Positions 38,494 to 48,524 of a DNA stretch of 64,000 nt are shown here, piece by piece. This DNA comes from Anthostomella pinea (taxonomy: Eukaryota > Ascomycota > Sordariomycetes > Xylariales > Xylariaceae). The notes beneath the pieces were generated by a model, which searched no databases, had not been told where the DNA came from, and was given only the letters and a program-made list of their open reading frames with translations. A program made the position numbers and the translations under genes. Position 1 is the first letter of the stretch. Every line of letters starts with the position of its first letter. The DNA lies in NCBI GenBank assembly GCA_963556695.1, contig CAUWAG010000007.1, forward strand, positions 4,586,818-4,650,817, read 5' to 3'.

Positions 38494-39060
38494 TTTGTTT
38501 GTTTGTTTGTTTGTTTTGTATTTAACGTGGGGGGTAGCTCCTCAGTAGTGCAAACCACGCCTCCCAGAGCCATTGCATCGCAAGGTTGTAGAGGTGTCAA
38601 ATTAGATACATTCAGATCCGCGCACGAGCCTATCCTCGCTGTAGCGGTACCAATCTGGAGTGTTCAGATGGTTTTAGTCAATACTCAAGCACGATTCCGT
38701 CAGAAAAACCTCCTATCTAGTGACAAAGCGACCCAGTGAACCTCAGTTCTCTGGTGTACATATCGTTCCAGTAGCCGTTCGATATATGTCGCATTGGTGG
38801 GTGGAGTAGGTGTTTGTTATCTGCTGGCGAGGGAAACCACAAGGGGGAAAACCTCGCAGGAATGGGTATTGTGGAGACAAGCTGCTTGGCTATCGGGCTC
38901 TGCAATAAAATGGGGCCTCTCCACTGTCGTGTGCTGGTTATCGACTCGCACAAGCCGGGTCAGAAAGGGGGCCATAGCAGGATTCGAACCCACTTGTTCT
39001 CGTCGCCCACCGCACAAACGAGAACACAACCAGGCGCATTTGACCATTGCGCCATACGGC
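38494..39060 (-). mobile_element. tRNA-headed SINE with (CAAA)n tail inside the SulP gene
   Basis: On the minus strand this 567-base element begins with a tRNA-like head. It has an A box TGGCGCAATGG (39044-39054) and a B box GTTCGAATC (38981-38989), the internal RNA polymerase III promoter pattern, and a foldable TGTTCTCG...CGAGAACA arm. It ends in a run of CAAA units (38494-38517). An identical 15-bp direct repeat CCGAGTGGACTGAAG flanks it (38479-38493 and 39061-39075). Its last ~150 bases resemble the LINE 3' end seen at 37385-37590 and 61317-61507. It interrupts the STAS-coding part of the SulP gene between ...EWTE and GWSL. Confidence 0.85.
38970..39060 (-). ncRNA. tRNA-like Pol III promoter head of the SINE
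   Basis: The head can be drawn with paired acceptor ends (GGGCCGT with ATGGCCC, partly using flanking bases), a D arm GGCG...CGCC and a TTCGAAT loop. The anticodon region is replaced by a long hairpin and no anticodon can be assigned. It is a SINE promoter, not a working tRNA gene. Confidence 0.6.
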
Positions 39061-39719
39061 CCGAGTGGACTGAAGGTTGGTCCCTTTCATTGCGTTGGGT
39101 CCCTGCTCGGATGTTTGGCTAATTTTGTCTTCCAGCGGCGTGTGATCTGGATCCCCAGGCAATAATCGACGAGTTTCGGCTGATGTTTACTCCCAGCCAA
39201 TGGTCCTGGGCACTGTCGCATCTCCCTGGCTCTGATGAACGGAGAACGGAATTGTGTATCGGCGATGGAATCGACATTGTGTGCAAAACCAAGGGCACCA
39301 ACATGTACGCCGAACCCTATAGTCTTGATACGATACACTTTCTTGTGCGCGGCCGAGCAACATCCACGAGGGAAGCGAAGGCCAGCCAGGTCCAGGACCC
39401 TGTTTGCCGACCCAGCATTAGGGGTATTGCAGAAAAGCAACTGGAAAGGGTCGGCAGATTTTGGAACAAGCATACCTACATCAATGTCAAATCGCCTGGT
39501 CTCAACGAACCCACAAACATACTCATGTCCCACACAGAATGTAAGAAAGCCTTGTTGCCAGGAGATTGTTTTGGCTTCGGAGAGGACGCCGACGGGGATC
39601 CCAGCGTTCAGCGTGTGGTGGTTGAAAGCGACCGCTGCTCGATGATAGTGGTCAAACGAGGCAGTCCTGCTTTCGAGTGGGCACTCACAGTCAGGTTTAT
39701 CCTCGGAAAGAATAGGTGA

Positions 39720-40132
39720 GGGTTTGATAATGAGAGCTATCTGGGGACAATCAGTGGCAATGGTTTTATGTCTCTGTGTCCATATTCAGTCATGAATCAT
39801 GAATGTAATATGCCAAAAAAAATGGGGTTCACGCTGAAACTGTATCACTCTGTAAGCTCATTGGCGTGGCTGCTTGGCCACGGCGACAGTCTGTCACTCG
39901 AAACACGAAGGCTGCACTTAATGAGAAGCTCCCCTTGGCAATAGATGTGACATGTATGAGCTGTCCGTGTATTCTGTGCGCATGCATACATGAAAGCTAT
40001 TGGAGTGGACGTCCCCTCTTCACAGTTTCCCATATCGCACTCATACTTGTATTTTCACATGGCGTCTCGCCCCCAAGACCTCTCGGTCTTCTCATTGTCT
40101 TTCGGGAGAGATTAACCTGGCTGTTGGAGCAC
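39720..40132. other. Intergenic region downstream of the deuterolysin gene
   Basis: No supported gene. It should hold the 3' end of the minus-strand deuterolysin transcript. Confidence 0.4.
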
Positions 40133-41364
40133 TTAGCAGCCAACGTAGATAGCTGCGGATTATTAGTCAGGTTCTTACGAGCGCAAGGGGAATGACACTC
40201 ACCGTTGGCGAACAGCGCGTAGGAGTCGGCGTTGTTCAAGGCATTTCGGGAAGATAGAGCAGTCGCAGCAGCGTATCCGTATCCCAAGTCATCAGTGCCG
40301 GCAATCTGGCTCAAGTGGGTAACCTCGTGGAGGGTGGTGGTGGCCTGGTCCTGGCCGTGGCAGGTGCTCGTGATGGGGCTCAACGCGCTGAAGTAGATAG
40401 GGCAGTTGACAATGTAGCTCTGCGAGGGCAGGGTGTAGGCCAAAACGTTGCTGCTGCAAGCACCGTAGACATCTTCGCAGTAGGTGTCGGAGACACCGCC
40501 GGTGGTGGTGCCGCACTCCGTGATCACCCTGGCGAAGACCGCGGCGACCTGGCTGCCAACAGAGGTGGACTTGAAGTACTCGTTGACCTTGGCAGTGTTA
40601 GACAGAGCAGCGGCCGAAGCCCTGGCTGCAAAAGCTCTGCAGTTGCTGACGGCGGTGGTGGTCCGGGTCAACTGGGTGCCAGAGCACATGGAAACGGCCT
40701 ATGATTCGTCATCCGTCAGCTGTATCTACTCCACAAAAGTGCCACGGAAGGTAGGCATCTCGAGGGTCTGCATTCATGGGTCACTCACAGTGCGCTTGTT
40801 GATGAAAGCGGCGCGAGCAGTCTGAGCCTGGGCACCATCGACCTTGGCGGTGACGGTGTTGCTAGAGAAAGGAACGGCACCAGCAATCTCGGTGCTGTCC
40901 GCCTGCGCGTAGGAGAGAGCGCCGTTGGCGACGAAGTCGAAGTCACCGCCGCTGCTCAGATCGTGGAGCTCGGCGGCATCGAAGTTGACCTCAACGGTCT
41001 CGCCAGCGGCGATGCTCTGGAAGGATTCCTCCTCGAGACCAGTGGTGGTGAGGCGAAGACGAATGCCCTCGAAGCCAACTTGCTCACCTAAATGGAATCA
41101 CGTCAGGATTGCAAGTCCCGTATCCATCATGATGATGGGGAGATACTCACTGCCCTGAAAGACCTGAACCTTCTCAACGGGTGCCTTGTCGAGAATAGTA
41201 CCCGTCTTGAGGACCTTAAGGGCGTCGGCGCCAGTGTTGGTGACAGAGGCCTTGACAGCACTGTTTCCAACCATCTCAAGCTGGACATTGAGGGGAGATG
41301 CGCGCTTCATGGAAGCAGCGCTGGCGAGCGACGCCAGAAGAGTGACACTACCGAGGAACTTCAT
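40133..41364 (-). CDS. Deuterolysin (neutral protease 2), M35 secreted metalloprotease
   Basis: Four exons (41151-41364, 40789-41087, 40203-40698, 40133-40152) give 342 residues. A signal peptide ([16 protein letters not shown]) is followed by a propeptide ending in a basic FINKRT region near residue 170, the usual processing zone. The mature domain has many Cys, the zinc motif HEVTH (295-299) and the aspzincin signature GTDDLGYG supplying the third ligand Asp. The last exon is only 20 bases but is needed: it converts a truncated end into the conserved NAIYVGC terminus. The enzyme should be secreted and act on basic proteins. With the fungalysin it gives the window two extracellular metalloproteases. 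Confidence 0.93.
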
Positions 41365-43478
41365 CTTGAATAGCGAGCTTGTGTATCGGGTAGTATGAAT
41401 GACGGTGGGCTTGAGGATGAAGTTGAGGTTGAGGTTGATGGGACAAGATCACCACTCTTAGGAAAGATGCCAATCTTTATACTTCTCTGGTTCTATTACA
41501 GGTGAACCCCTTCCAAGACGTCGCCAAGGGGCTCTCCCCCCCCCCCCCCCCCCCCCCCCCCCCCAGTAGACTAGCAAGATAAGGGAGGTAGTGTTTCCCT
41601 ATAGGCCGGTATTGAAGTTGATAGCTGTCGCATTTGGAATCGCGAATACATGCATTGGATTGCCGGCCTCGCTTGAGACGACACGTGTGTTTTTCTGCGA
41701 ATAGCAGCTGTGTATAGACCCAGCGTTTAGAAGCTCTGCTCAAGCAAAGGCCGAATATGTTTCACAATACCAAGGGCTCAGTTTACCTGAGGGACAGAGA
41801 TTCAGTGCTTCTGGATTATAGAGGGGCTGCTCTCTGATCTATGTTGCCAGCAGACACACTGAAGTAAGGCACGTTATGCCATCGTCCGTGAGCAGACTTC
41901 TACTGCTCTGGTCCTCCGACGAACATGACGGCCGCCGGCTGAATGTGCCAAAGCTCTAACTGGCGATGAAAGCAGTATCTCTCGCGGCTAAGAGCAGCAT
42001 CCCATTGGATATCAGAGTCGAAATGCCGGCATGTGTTTTGTCACGAATGGAATAACGCAGCCAAGCCGGTTTGCGGCATGCTAACTGAACATCTACAAAG
42101 TGAAGCCGGGGGTTGCGCCCACCCAGTCGCCTCATCTGCGCCATGGTCGCCCTTCACCTGATTCGAGGGCGGTGGCTCTGCCGATGTTGACGACCGCACG
42201 CCGTATCATATGTGGCGTTTTCACCTACTCTATTCGATCGCTCCCGGATGGCAAGGAAGGTTAGACATGGCCTCCCACAGACGTACGGTTGCCCTTGCAA
42301 TCAAGTGCCGCTCTGAAGACAACACGACCGCCAAGCTCGTGCCAAGAGCAGTAAATGACAGCCGTATAGACGAGCATACAAGCTTTGGCCAATGGTACAG
42401 CTCGTCAAGGGGGGATGTAACCCATCCTGGAGCCATGCTTACGGTTAAGTGCTGTCGCGTGCTTCGTCCTTATGCTTAAAAGGCGAGCCGCACTTCCCGT
42501 TGGGCGGGCATACCTAGTAATCTTCCACCCAACTACTCTTTCAGGTTGTTTCGCCGCTCAGGTTACATGCATGTCCCCGGAATCACGAATCTCGGCACGC
42601 CAGGATTCCAGATCTTGCGGCCCACTTGCACCGGCGGCCCCCAGCTGAGGTCAACAGGCTGCTTCTCCGGCTTTGCTTTTCGGGCTCTTTCAAAACTCCT
42701 TCCATTCTGGTCGTACCGGGCATCCAGCGCCTCCAGCTGTCCGCGTGCAAGCCACGGCCCTTTCACCTAAGGAATTCCATGAGTGATGGCGCTGCGACTC
42801 TCCGGTCTCGGCCTCCTGACGCTGCCAACTACCTTTGATGACGACGGTCTGCTGTATCGCCGAGAGGCGTACCACAAATCGCCGCCGCAACTTCACATAT
42901 AGGCCGGGCGGAGATTACCTATGTTGGAGTTCGGTTGAGCTCGGGAAACCGGCTACAGACATCAATCGAAGATCTTTTTTGACACATTACTTATCAATCT
43001 CACCGCATCTGATATCGGCCGTTTCCGATCAAAAGCCATGCTGATCTTACGGGAGGAGTCAAGTCTCCCACAGCATCACGGGTGATCATGTCATGCTTCT
43101 GCTACTCGAATGCCGAACACCGCTGCTCCAAATACAGTGTATGGATAAAACCACCACATCTCTATTCACATGCTCAGTCGCTCGCCGTCTCTTCGCAACT
43201 TGGAGGGCCACAATAAGTAGGTCGGATCAAGCTCAATTAACTGACTAGCCATCGCGGACGAATAACTCCAACACCCCTTGAATCACCGATGTCTTGACGC
43301 TTATCGCCCACTCGTCTGTTCAAATCTGCCCCCATCTCCCGCACTCTCCCAAGACCAAATCCTAATTTGCGGGGGCAGCTGGAGGTTCTCGCGTCTGTTG
43401 GTGACCCCAAACTCCCCATGGCCTTCTTGTCCACAACCATACCCAGTCGAGATCAAATCTTTTCAAGCGGCGGGTCTG
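41365..43478. other. Intergenic region upstream of deuterolysin
   Basis: About 2.1 kb with no supported gene apart from the deuterolysin promoter at the left and the poly-C run listed separately. Open frames at 41477-42896 show no domains or fungal splice pattern. Confidence 0.45.
41536..41564 (+). repeat. Uninterrupted run of 29 cytosines
   Basis: A homopolymer of 29 C residues about 170 bases upstream of the deuterolysin start codon. Runs this long are rare, unstable on replication and hard to sequence, so the exact count may be inaccurate. Confidence 0.9.
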
Positions 43479-43844
43479 TCAATGATTGCTGTCGGGGTCG
43501 ACGCACTCCACTTGGAAGTGGGTGAAGTTCGTTTGGAAGGGGCCGTTGCTGTCGCTGCAAATCTGGTAGCCAACGGGTATCGTGTCGCAGCCCCCTTGGT
43601 AATAGCTCAATGTGCAATGACCGCCGGTGCTCTCCCAGCGGCTGACCATGCCGCATTGGGCGGGTTGATTCAGAAGAACGCATGGCGATTGCCCCTCGCC
43701 GGACTGCATCACCCATGCAAGTTCCTGACCCTCGCACACTCCTGGCTCCTTATTCTCGTACGCCATTCCGTAGCAGTTGTCTGCAGCTGTAATGGTCATG
43801 AGCATGCTGCCGGTCAGCACGAGGAGCCCTCTGATGAAGAACAT
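43479..43844 (-). CDS. Small secreted cysteine-rich protein (candidate effector)
   Basis: A single-exon gene of 121 residues. The first 20 residues (MFFIRGLLVLTGSMLMTITA) form a typical signal peptide. The mature part has eight Cys (about residues 24, 37, 55, 64, 77, 86, 96 and 114), an even number suited to four disulfides, and one NFT glycosylation site. I do not recognise the family. Small, secreted, cysteine-rich proteins beside transposon-rich subtelomeres are often effectors or antimicrobial proteins; that role is inference only. Confidence 0.7.
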   Translation of the reverse strand: MFFIRGLLVLTGSMLMTITAADNCYGMAYENKEPGVCEGQELAWVMQSGEGQSPCVLLNQPAQCGMVSRWESTGGHCTLSYYQGGCDTIPVGYQICSDSNGPFQTNFTHFQVECVDPDSNH

Positions 43845-44950
43845 TGTACGTCTTGTTGGAACTGTGAGCGTTGGCTTTCGGATTCGTCCAGGGTTGGTGT
43901 CTCCAAACAGGCAGGAATCCAGGATTAGTCCAGGACTGCGTGTGCTTGGATATACTTGTGTTGTCGCGGTGAGTTGAAAGATTGACTTGACTTAACTCGT
44001 TGCAATCCTGAGAATTGGACCCCCCTTTATGCTGCTCACAAACTCTTCACCATACGCCAAAGTGAGAGGCCGCCGGTGAGCGAGCTGGCCGATGTATATC
44101 ACTCAAGTCACAGGCGCACCAAGAAAACACTGATGCTGTGGAGCGTCACGCTACGACGATCGTGGTACTCTAAACTATGGTCCTGTGACTAAATCGAGCG
44201 ATTGCCGCGTAGTTTGGAAGGTATCACATGTGCCCAGGCGCACCCATTACCAAGCAAGGGAGAGGACGGCAGTGGTTGACAGGAGGCACATGTGGTACAT
44301 GCCTAACAATCTAGGTTCAGTGTGCTCCAACGTCTCAACTATGGAGAGTTGTGATAACCGAGGATTTCATCATACTGTTATCAGAACTGCTTGGCAGGTA
44401 TGACATCGTGTGATGGCCGCAGTATGGGCGTGTGCCCGCTCCAAAGAGGCGCGGTTTGAAGTGCAAGCATTCAACGGATGTACAGCGCTGATGAACTGGG
44501 CGAATCCTGTCCGAGACCTCATAGCGACGCGTAAGCCAGGTCCTAGGTTGAAACGTGGACAGGTAACTTGTTCGCCCGAGCCACGAGAAACATGCATTTG
44601 CGAAATTCCCTGGGATGAAGCTCACCGGAACCAAGTGCTTGGAAGTTGTCTCGCCACTCTCACTCTCAGCACCCACCATTACCACTCCCGCGTCTGCCGT
44701 CCACTGCTTTGCGATTTGGGCATAAATTGCAAGCGCTTGTCAACGACAATGTGAGGCGGTCATCACTGAAGCCCCCTCCGGGACGAGTGACATGATGTCC
44801 CCAAATAGGGGTCTGAGGCTGTGGCACAAGCTGCTCCTGATTGTGCCCCACGATTGACCCCTAGAAAACCTGGAGCATCCACACTGAAGTTGTGTTGAAT
44901 GGCACGCAAGCCACAGTGGCTTTCAGGGGTGTGGCATTGCACCTAGCAAG
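43845..44950. other. Intergenic region of normal composition
   Basis: It contains the promoter of the small secreted protein at its left end. No other gene is supported. Confidence 0.4.
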
Positions 44951-44979
44951 GCATACAGGTAGATTAGCGTGCTATAGCT

Positions 44980-46321
44980 CTCCACTGCAAATTCTTTACC
45001 TTTGTAATAACAATTAAATACTACTGAAATATAACGTTTTAAACTTTATAAACCTTATTTAAACTGATTAATAATTATAAGCTTAAATTAAAAAGTAATT
45101 TATTAATTAATGATTATTTTAATGATGTTATTAATTAAAACGACCTATTTACAATTAATTTAAACCTATTTAACGCTAATATTAAAACAAATAATGTATT
45201 TATATATTAATAAAACTATTATTATAATATAAATCTTTTTAATTTATATAAATATTAAAATATTTAGTATGAAAACTTTACTAATATCGTCTTTTTACTT
45301 TTTGAAAATAAATAGATTTAAAAGCTAGCGATTTCACTAGTTTTTAATTACCTTTAACCCTTTTAGTATTTAAAAGTTATTAAACAGATTAATAAATATA
45401 TTTAAAACTTTAAAGTATAAAAAAAAAACCATTAAAACTTTATGAACTTACTTTTAATATTTCGTAGTAACATTTCAAAGGTTTTTTTGGAAATCAAATA
45501 AATCCTTATATAATCAATATTGTAAAAACATGGTTCAGGGGTCTTTAAATATTTGAAAAAGGTTAGATATTAAAATATTACTTTGAAATATTTTAGTTAC
45601 GACTTTAAACAAAACTATATTTTTTATGTTAATTATATATATTCGAATATATTACTTTTATCTCTTTAAGCTTATAATAGTATTTAATTTAATATATATA
45701 ATAGTTGTAAGCTTAACTTTACGTTATATACACTTCTTTTTAAAGCTTATTTACGTAAACCGATGTTGTAAAGTAGTGGTTTTAAGACTTCTAGCTAGCT
45801 GGTTTACTAGATCTACTAGGTTTACCGCTTTATATAAAAGAGGATTTTAACAGGCATCCTGGCTAGAACACACTTAAACTAATATACATTTTTTCATTCT
45901 TAAGCTCTAGCAGCCTCTAGGTTTATAAATGTGACAACCAATATTAAAGCTAATATTAAAAAGCTTATATACGAGCTTACTTTATAACTTGAATAATTAA
46001 CTTACTTATGTTTTTTTCTCTAGTCTTGAAAATATATAAGTATAAATCGACCTTAATAAGCCTCAAATATATAAATTAAAGCTTAACTTTAAAGTGATTA
46101 TAACGTTTAAAAAACGAGCTATAACAAACGAGCCATAACAAACAAGCTATAACAAACGAGCCTGAAGCTTTTTTTATAAACATTTTTATCGTTTTAACAT
46201 ACGCTTTTAATTTAATAAAGAAAATCAAGTAGCGTAAAAAAATTTTTCAAGCCGTGTATAAAATTGAAAAAGTTAGTTAAAAGTAAAATATAACTTAAAA
46301 CTAGCGTTATTACTTATAATA
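44980..46321. repeat. AT-rich decayed block
   Basis: About 1.3 kb of extremely AT- and TpA-rich sequence with no coding potential, abutting a degenerate pogo element. It resembles the interior of the 28-30 kb elements and is most likely RIP-mutated repeat DNA. Confidence 0.6.
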
Positions 46322-46323
46322 TA

Positions 46324-48073
46324 GATGACAAGCGAGCTGCAATTACAAGTGAACAGCAACTTTTCACCACCCTTCCAACCAACATGTCAAATAACTCGAT
46401 CACAACGCATTTAATTCAATTTAATCAATTGGATTCGTCTTCTTCAGACGTTTCTATCTCTATTGTACAAGTTTGCTCATTATGGCCAGTGTTGCCGCAA
46501 ACGCCGCAACGTCGCTCACGCGCTGCTGTCCTCCTTGGACGATGACTACCTTCATCCATTTCTTGTCTTGCCAGCTCACTACCATCCTTTACAGCCTGAA
46601 GACCTACTGCATCTTCAACAGAAAGTACTTCTCCTTTTACTAGACGTTTGTTTTTTGTCCTCCGGCATTTACTTAGTAGGTGATTGGCCTCCTCTAGCTC
46701 GCGGACCCGGGAATCAACCAAAGCGACCTTGTGCATAAGACTATATGTAGCCTTTGAAAACGAGCTCAACGCATCAATTATTGATGTAGGTAAGCTTCCT
46801 TTGTGGTTTCTGACTCGATTTTGGATATAAACTGACTGGTTTACTGCTTTGTTGATAGTGGTAGGTGTCTTCAAAGTCCAAGTAGTGGGTGGCAGATTGG
46901 GGTCTTGTAACGGTGTTCGTACGACAGTGACAGCATCCAGCTTCGAAATGGCACTTTCTGGGTCAAAAGGAACAAGCCCAGTGGCACTGAAACCTGCTTA
47001 AATATTTCCTGGCGTCATAGCAGCGTTATACGCTTCACAAAACGCTGCGAGGAAGTCCTCCTTTGAAACGTGGGTTATATGACGCCGGATGAGATCCTTA
47101 ATCATGCAACCGTAAGCTTGTTTGAACGGGCTAAAACAGCCAATATCTAAAGGCTAAAACCTGTATAATAAGTGGACAGGCATACAAAGGGTAATGATGC
47201 CATTATTCTGACAATAATTCTTAAAGACCTGGGAATGTTGGCTTTTGTGGCCATCTAAGATGAGAAGGCGTTTACCAGTGGTCATACGCAGTCTAGTATA
47301 CTTGTTGAAATGCTGAATCTATTTCAAACCGATCTCATTTATAGTCCATCAGTTGTCAGACGCGGCCACCTTCCGATTGTGTGGTAATGTCGTGTTACAG
47401 TACTATGATGCGAGGTGGGTTTTGTCCTGTAGAATGATGAACAGTGGGACCAACCAACTATCAGCATTAATAGCAAGGATTGCTGTAGACCATTCCCTAT
47501 TGCTTTGCTGAGCTTGTTTAGACCATGTTTCGTAACTGCCGCCTCAACTTGACAAAACCACGCGCAATACGCGTCTGGGTCTTTGTTCAAGACCTTCTGG
47601 TAGTCTATCCTCTGATGAAAACGCGTCCGGAGGCCTGGTGTGCGTTTAATGAAGTTCCGCGTCCACTTCTTTCTATCACGTCTATCCCCACGCGCTGCCA
47701 ACAATTGATTCACCATATCTTCAACATTCCTTTGCTGGGATAGAAATGCTCGCGCATCCAGGTCAAGAATGAAGGAAAGAATGGCATTCTCTTCAGAAAC
47801 CGTAAGTTTCAAAGTATTGGGCATGCTATCGCGTCGTAATGGTCGGCCAGCGATTCTAGCCTTCAAGGTATTATATGGGACATGGAAAGTCTGAGAAAGC
47901 TTGCCAATAGTAATATGAGGATTGCGTCGCTTAGCTTGGACAGCAAGCTGTAAGTCTGATTCGCTATAACGCAATGCCATTATTGTTGGTTGATCAATTA
48001 GGAGCCTTGATTTAAAGGTTAGGTGGCTGGTGAAAAGTTGCCGTTCGCTTGTAGTTGCGCTCGCTTGTCATCT
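46324..48073 (-). mobile_element. Degenerate pogo/Fot1-like transposon, 1,750 bases
   Basis: The ends are imperfect inverted repeats of about 47 bases beginning GATGACAAGCGAGC, flanked by TA on both sides (46322-46323 and 48074-48075), the Tc1/mariner/pogo target duplication. Differences between the ends are mostly C-to-T transitions, as after RIP. A broken transposase lies inside on the minus strand. Confidence 0.85.
46425..47980 (-). pseudogene. Pogo-type transposase, degenerate
   Basis: The N-terminal part (47980 down to about 47450) starts MALRYSESDLQLAVQAKRRN and includes a Psq-type helix-turn-helix (ITIGKLSQTFHVPYNTLKAR) and a CENP-B-like second helix region (KKWTRNFIKRTPGLRTRFHQ). The central DDE domain is scrambled by stops. 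The C-terminal 149 residues (46425-46874) remain open and end in a zinc knuckle, CGVCGNTGHNEQTC, and an acidic tail. It cannot be active. Confidence 0.8.
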
Positions 48074-48189
48074 ACGTTATATTATAACATATAAATAACA
48101 ATAATAAAGTAGTATTAAATTATTCGAATATTGTTTAATAAAAACCATATATATTATATATTTTAACAGCGTATTTATTACTCAAACTG

Positions 48190-48292
48190 CTAGGCGCCTT
48201 TTTATGGTCCGAATCTTTTAATTAGTAAAAGAAGGGGTCTTAAAAGGACCCCTTACTCAATACTTTACGTTACTTACTCTTAAGGCGCCTAG
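48190..48292. repeat. Small foldback with CTAGGCGCCTT ends
   Basis: CTAGGCGCCTT (48190-48200) and its exact complement AAGGCGCCTAG (48282-48292) frame 103 bases containing an internal GGGGTC...GACCCC hairpin. The 15-mer CCTAGTGGTCTGTGC at its right edge (48288-48302) also occurs at 28176-28190 inside the hAT-like element. Confidence 0.55.
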
Positions 48293-48524
48293 TGGTCTGT
48301 GCTTTTCCGAGGTAAGTGATGTGTGTACGTTGGGTGCAGTTGCAAGTACTATTGTCGCATGGCTCCGGGGGTTTGACTGAAGTATTGGATCAGGTTCTTC
48401 GGGAGCCTGAGCCACTGAGAATGGTTGGTGTCGTGCTCAGAATAGTCTATATGTGGCTCGCGTGATGTTGGTCGGGCTTGGGGGGTGAGGGCGGGATGGA
48501 GGAGGATTAACGGCGGGGGCATAG

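Larger units (their letters stand above)
36062..39719 (+). pseudogene. Broken SulP anion transporter with STAS domain (YGR125W-like), carrying two retroelement insertions
   Basis: Fragments in order match an SLC26/SulP permease: LVSGTPAIALGFTLNLLDLV, then SSGMSIFLVSIITGQL (36240-36290), FPTTVLTG joined to SIGVQLFLVSLELSLPAS across intron 36534-36603, TSLREEGWLFQAPTDMDFSH (36900-36960), IPTIAAAVLVCFISLDL (37590-37640) and LEYCIVLGTLTACTFLGF (37685-37740). A STAS-like part follows (GSWLVVIDLSDVHRIETKMG near 38205-38260). The C-terminal tail (39183-39719) contains LLPGDCFGFGEDADGDP and could be a cyclic-nucleotide-binding-like end. Lesions seen: in-frame TAG at 36236-36238, frame changes near 36880-36905 and 37655-37680, and insertions at 37385-37590 and 38494-39060. 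Start codon is uncertain. The closest known relatives pair SulP with STAS and cNMP domains; that is family knowledge. Confidence 0.75.

Noticed and set aside
38970..39060. A functional tRNA gene on the minus strand
   Set aside because: A and B boxes are good, but the anticodon region is replaced by a long hairpin and no anticodon fits. The flanking 15-bp duplication and CAAA tail show it is the head of a SINE.
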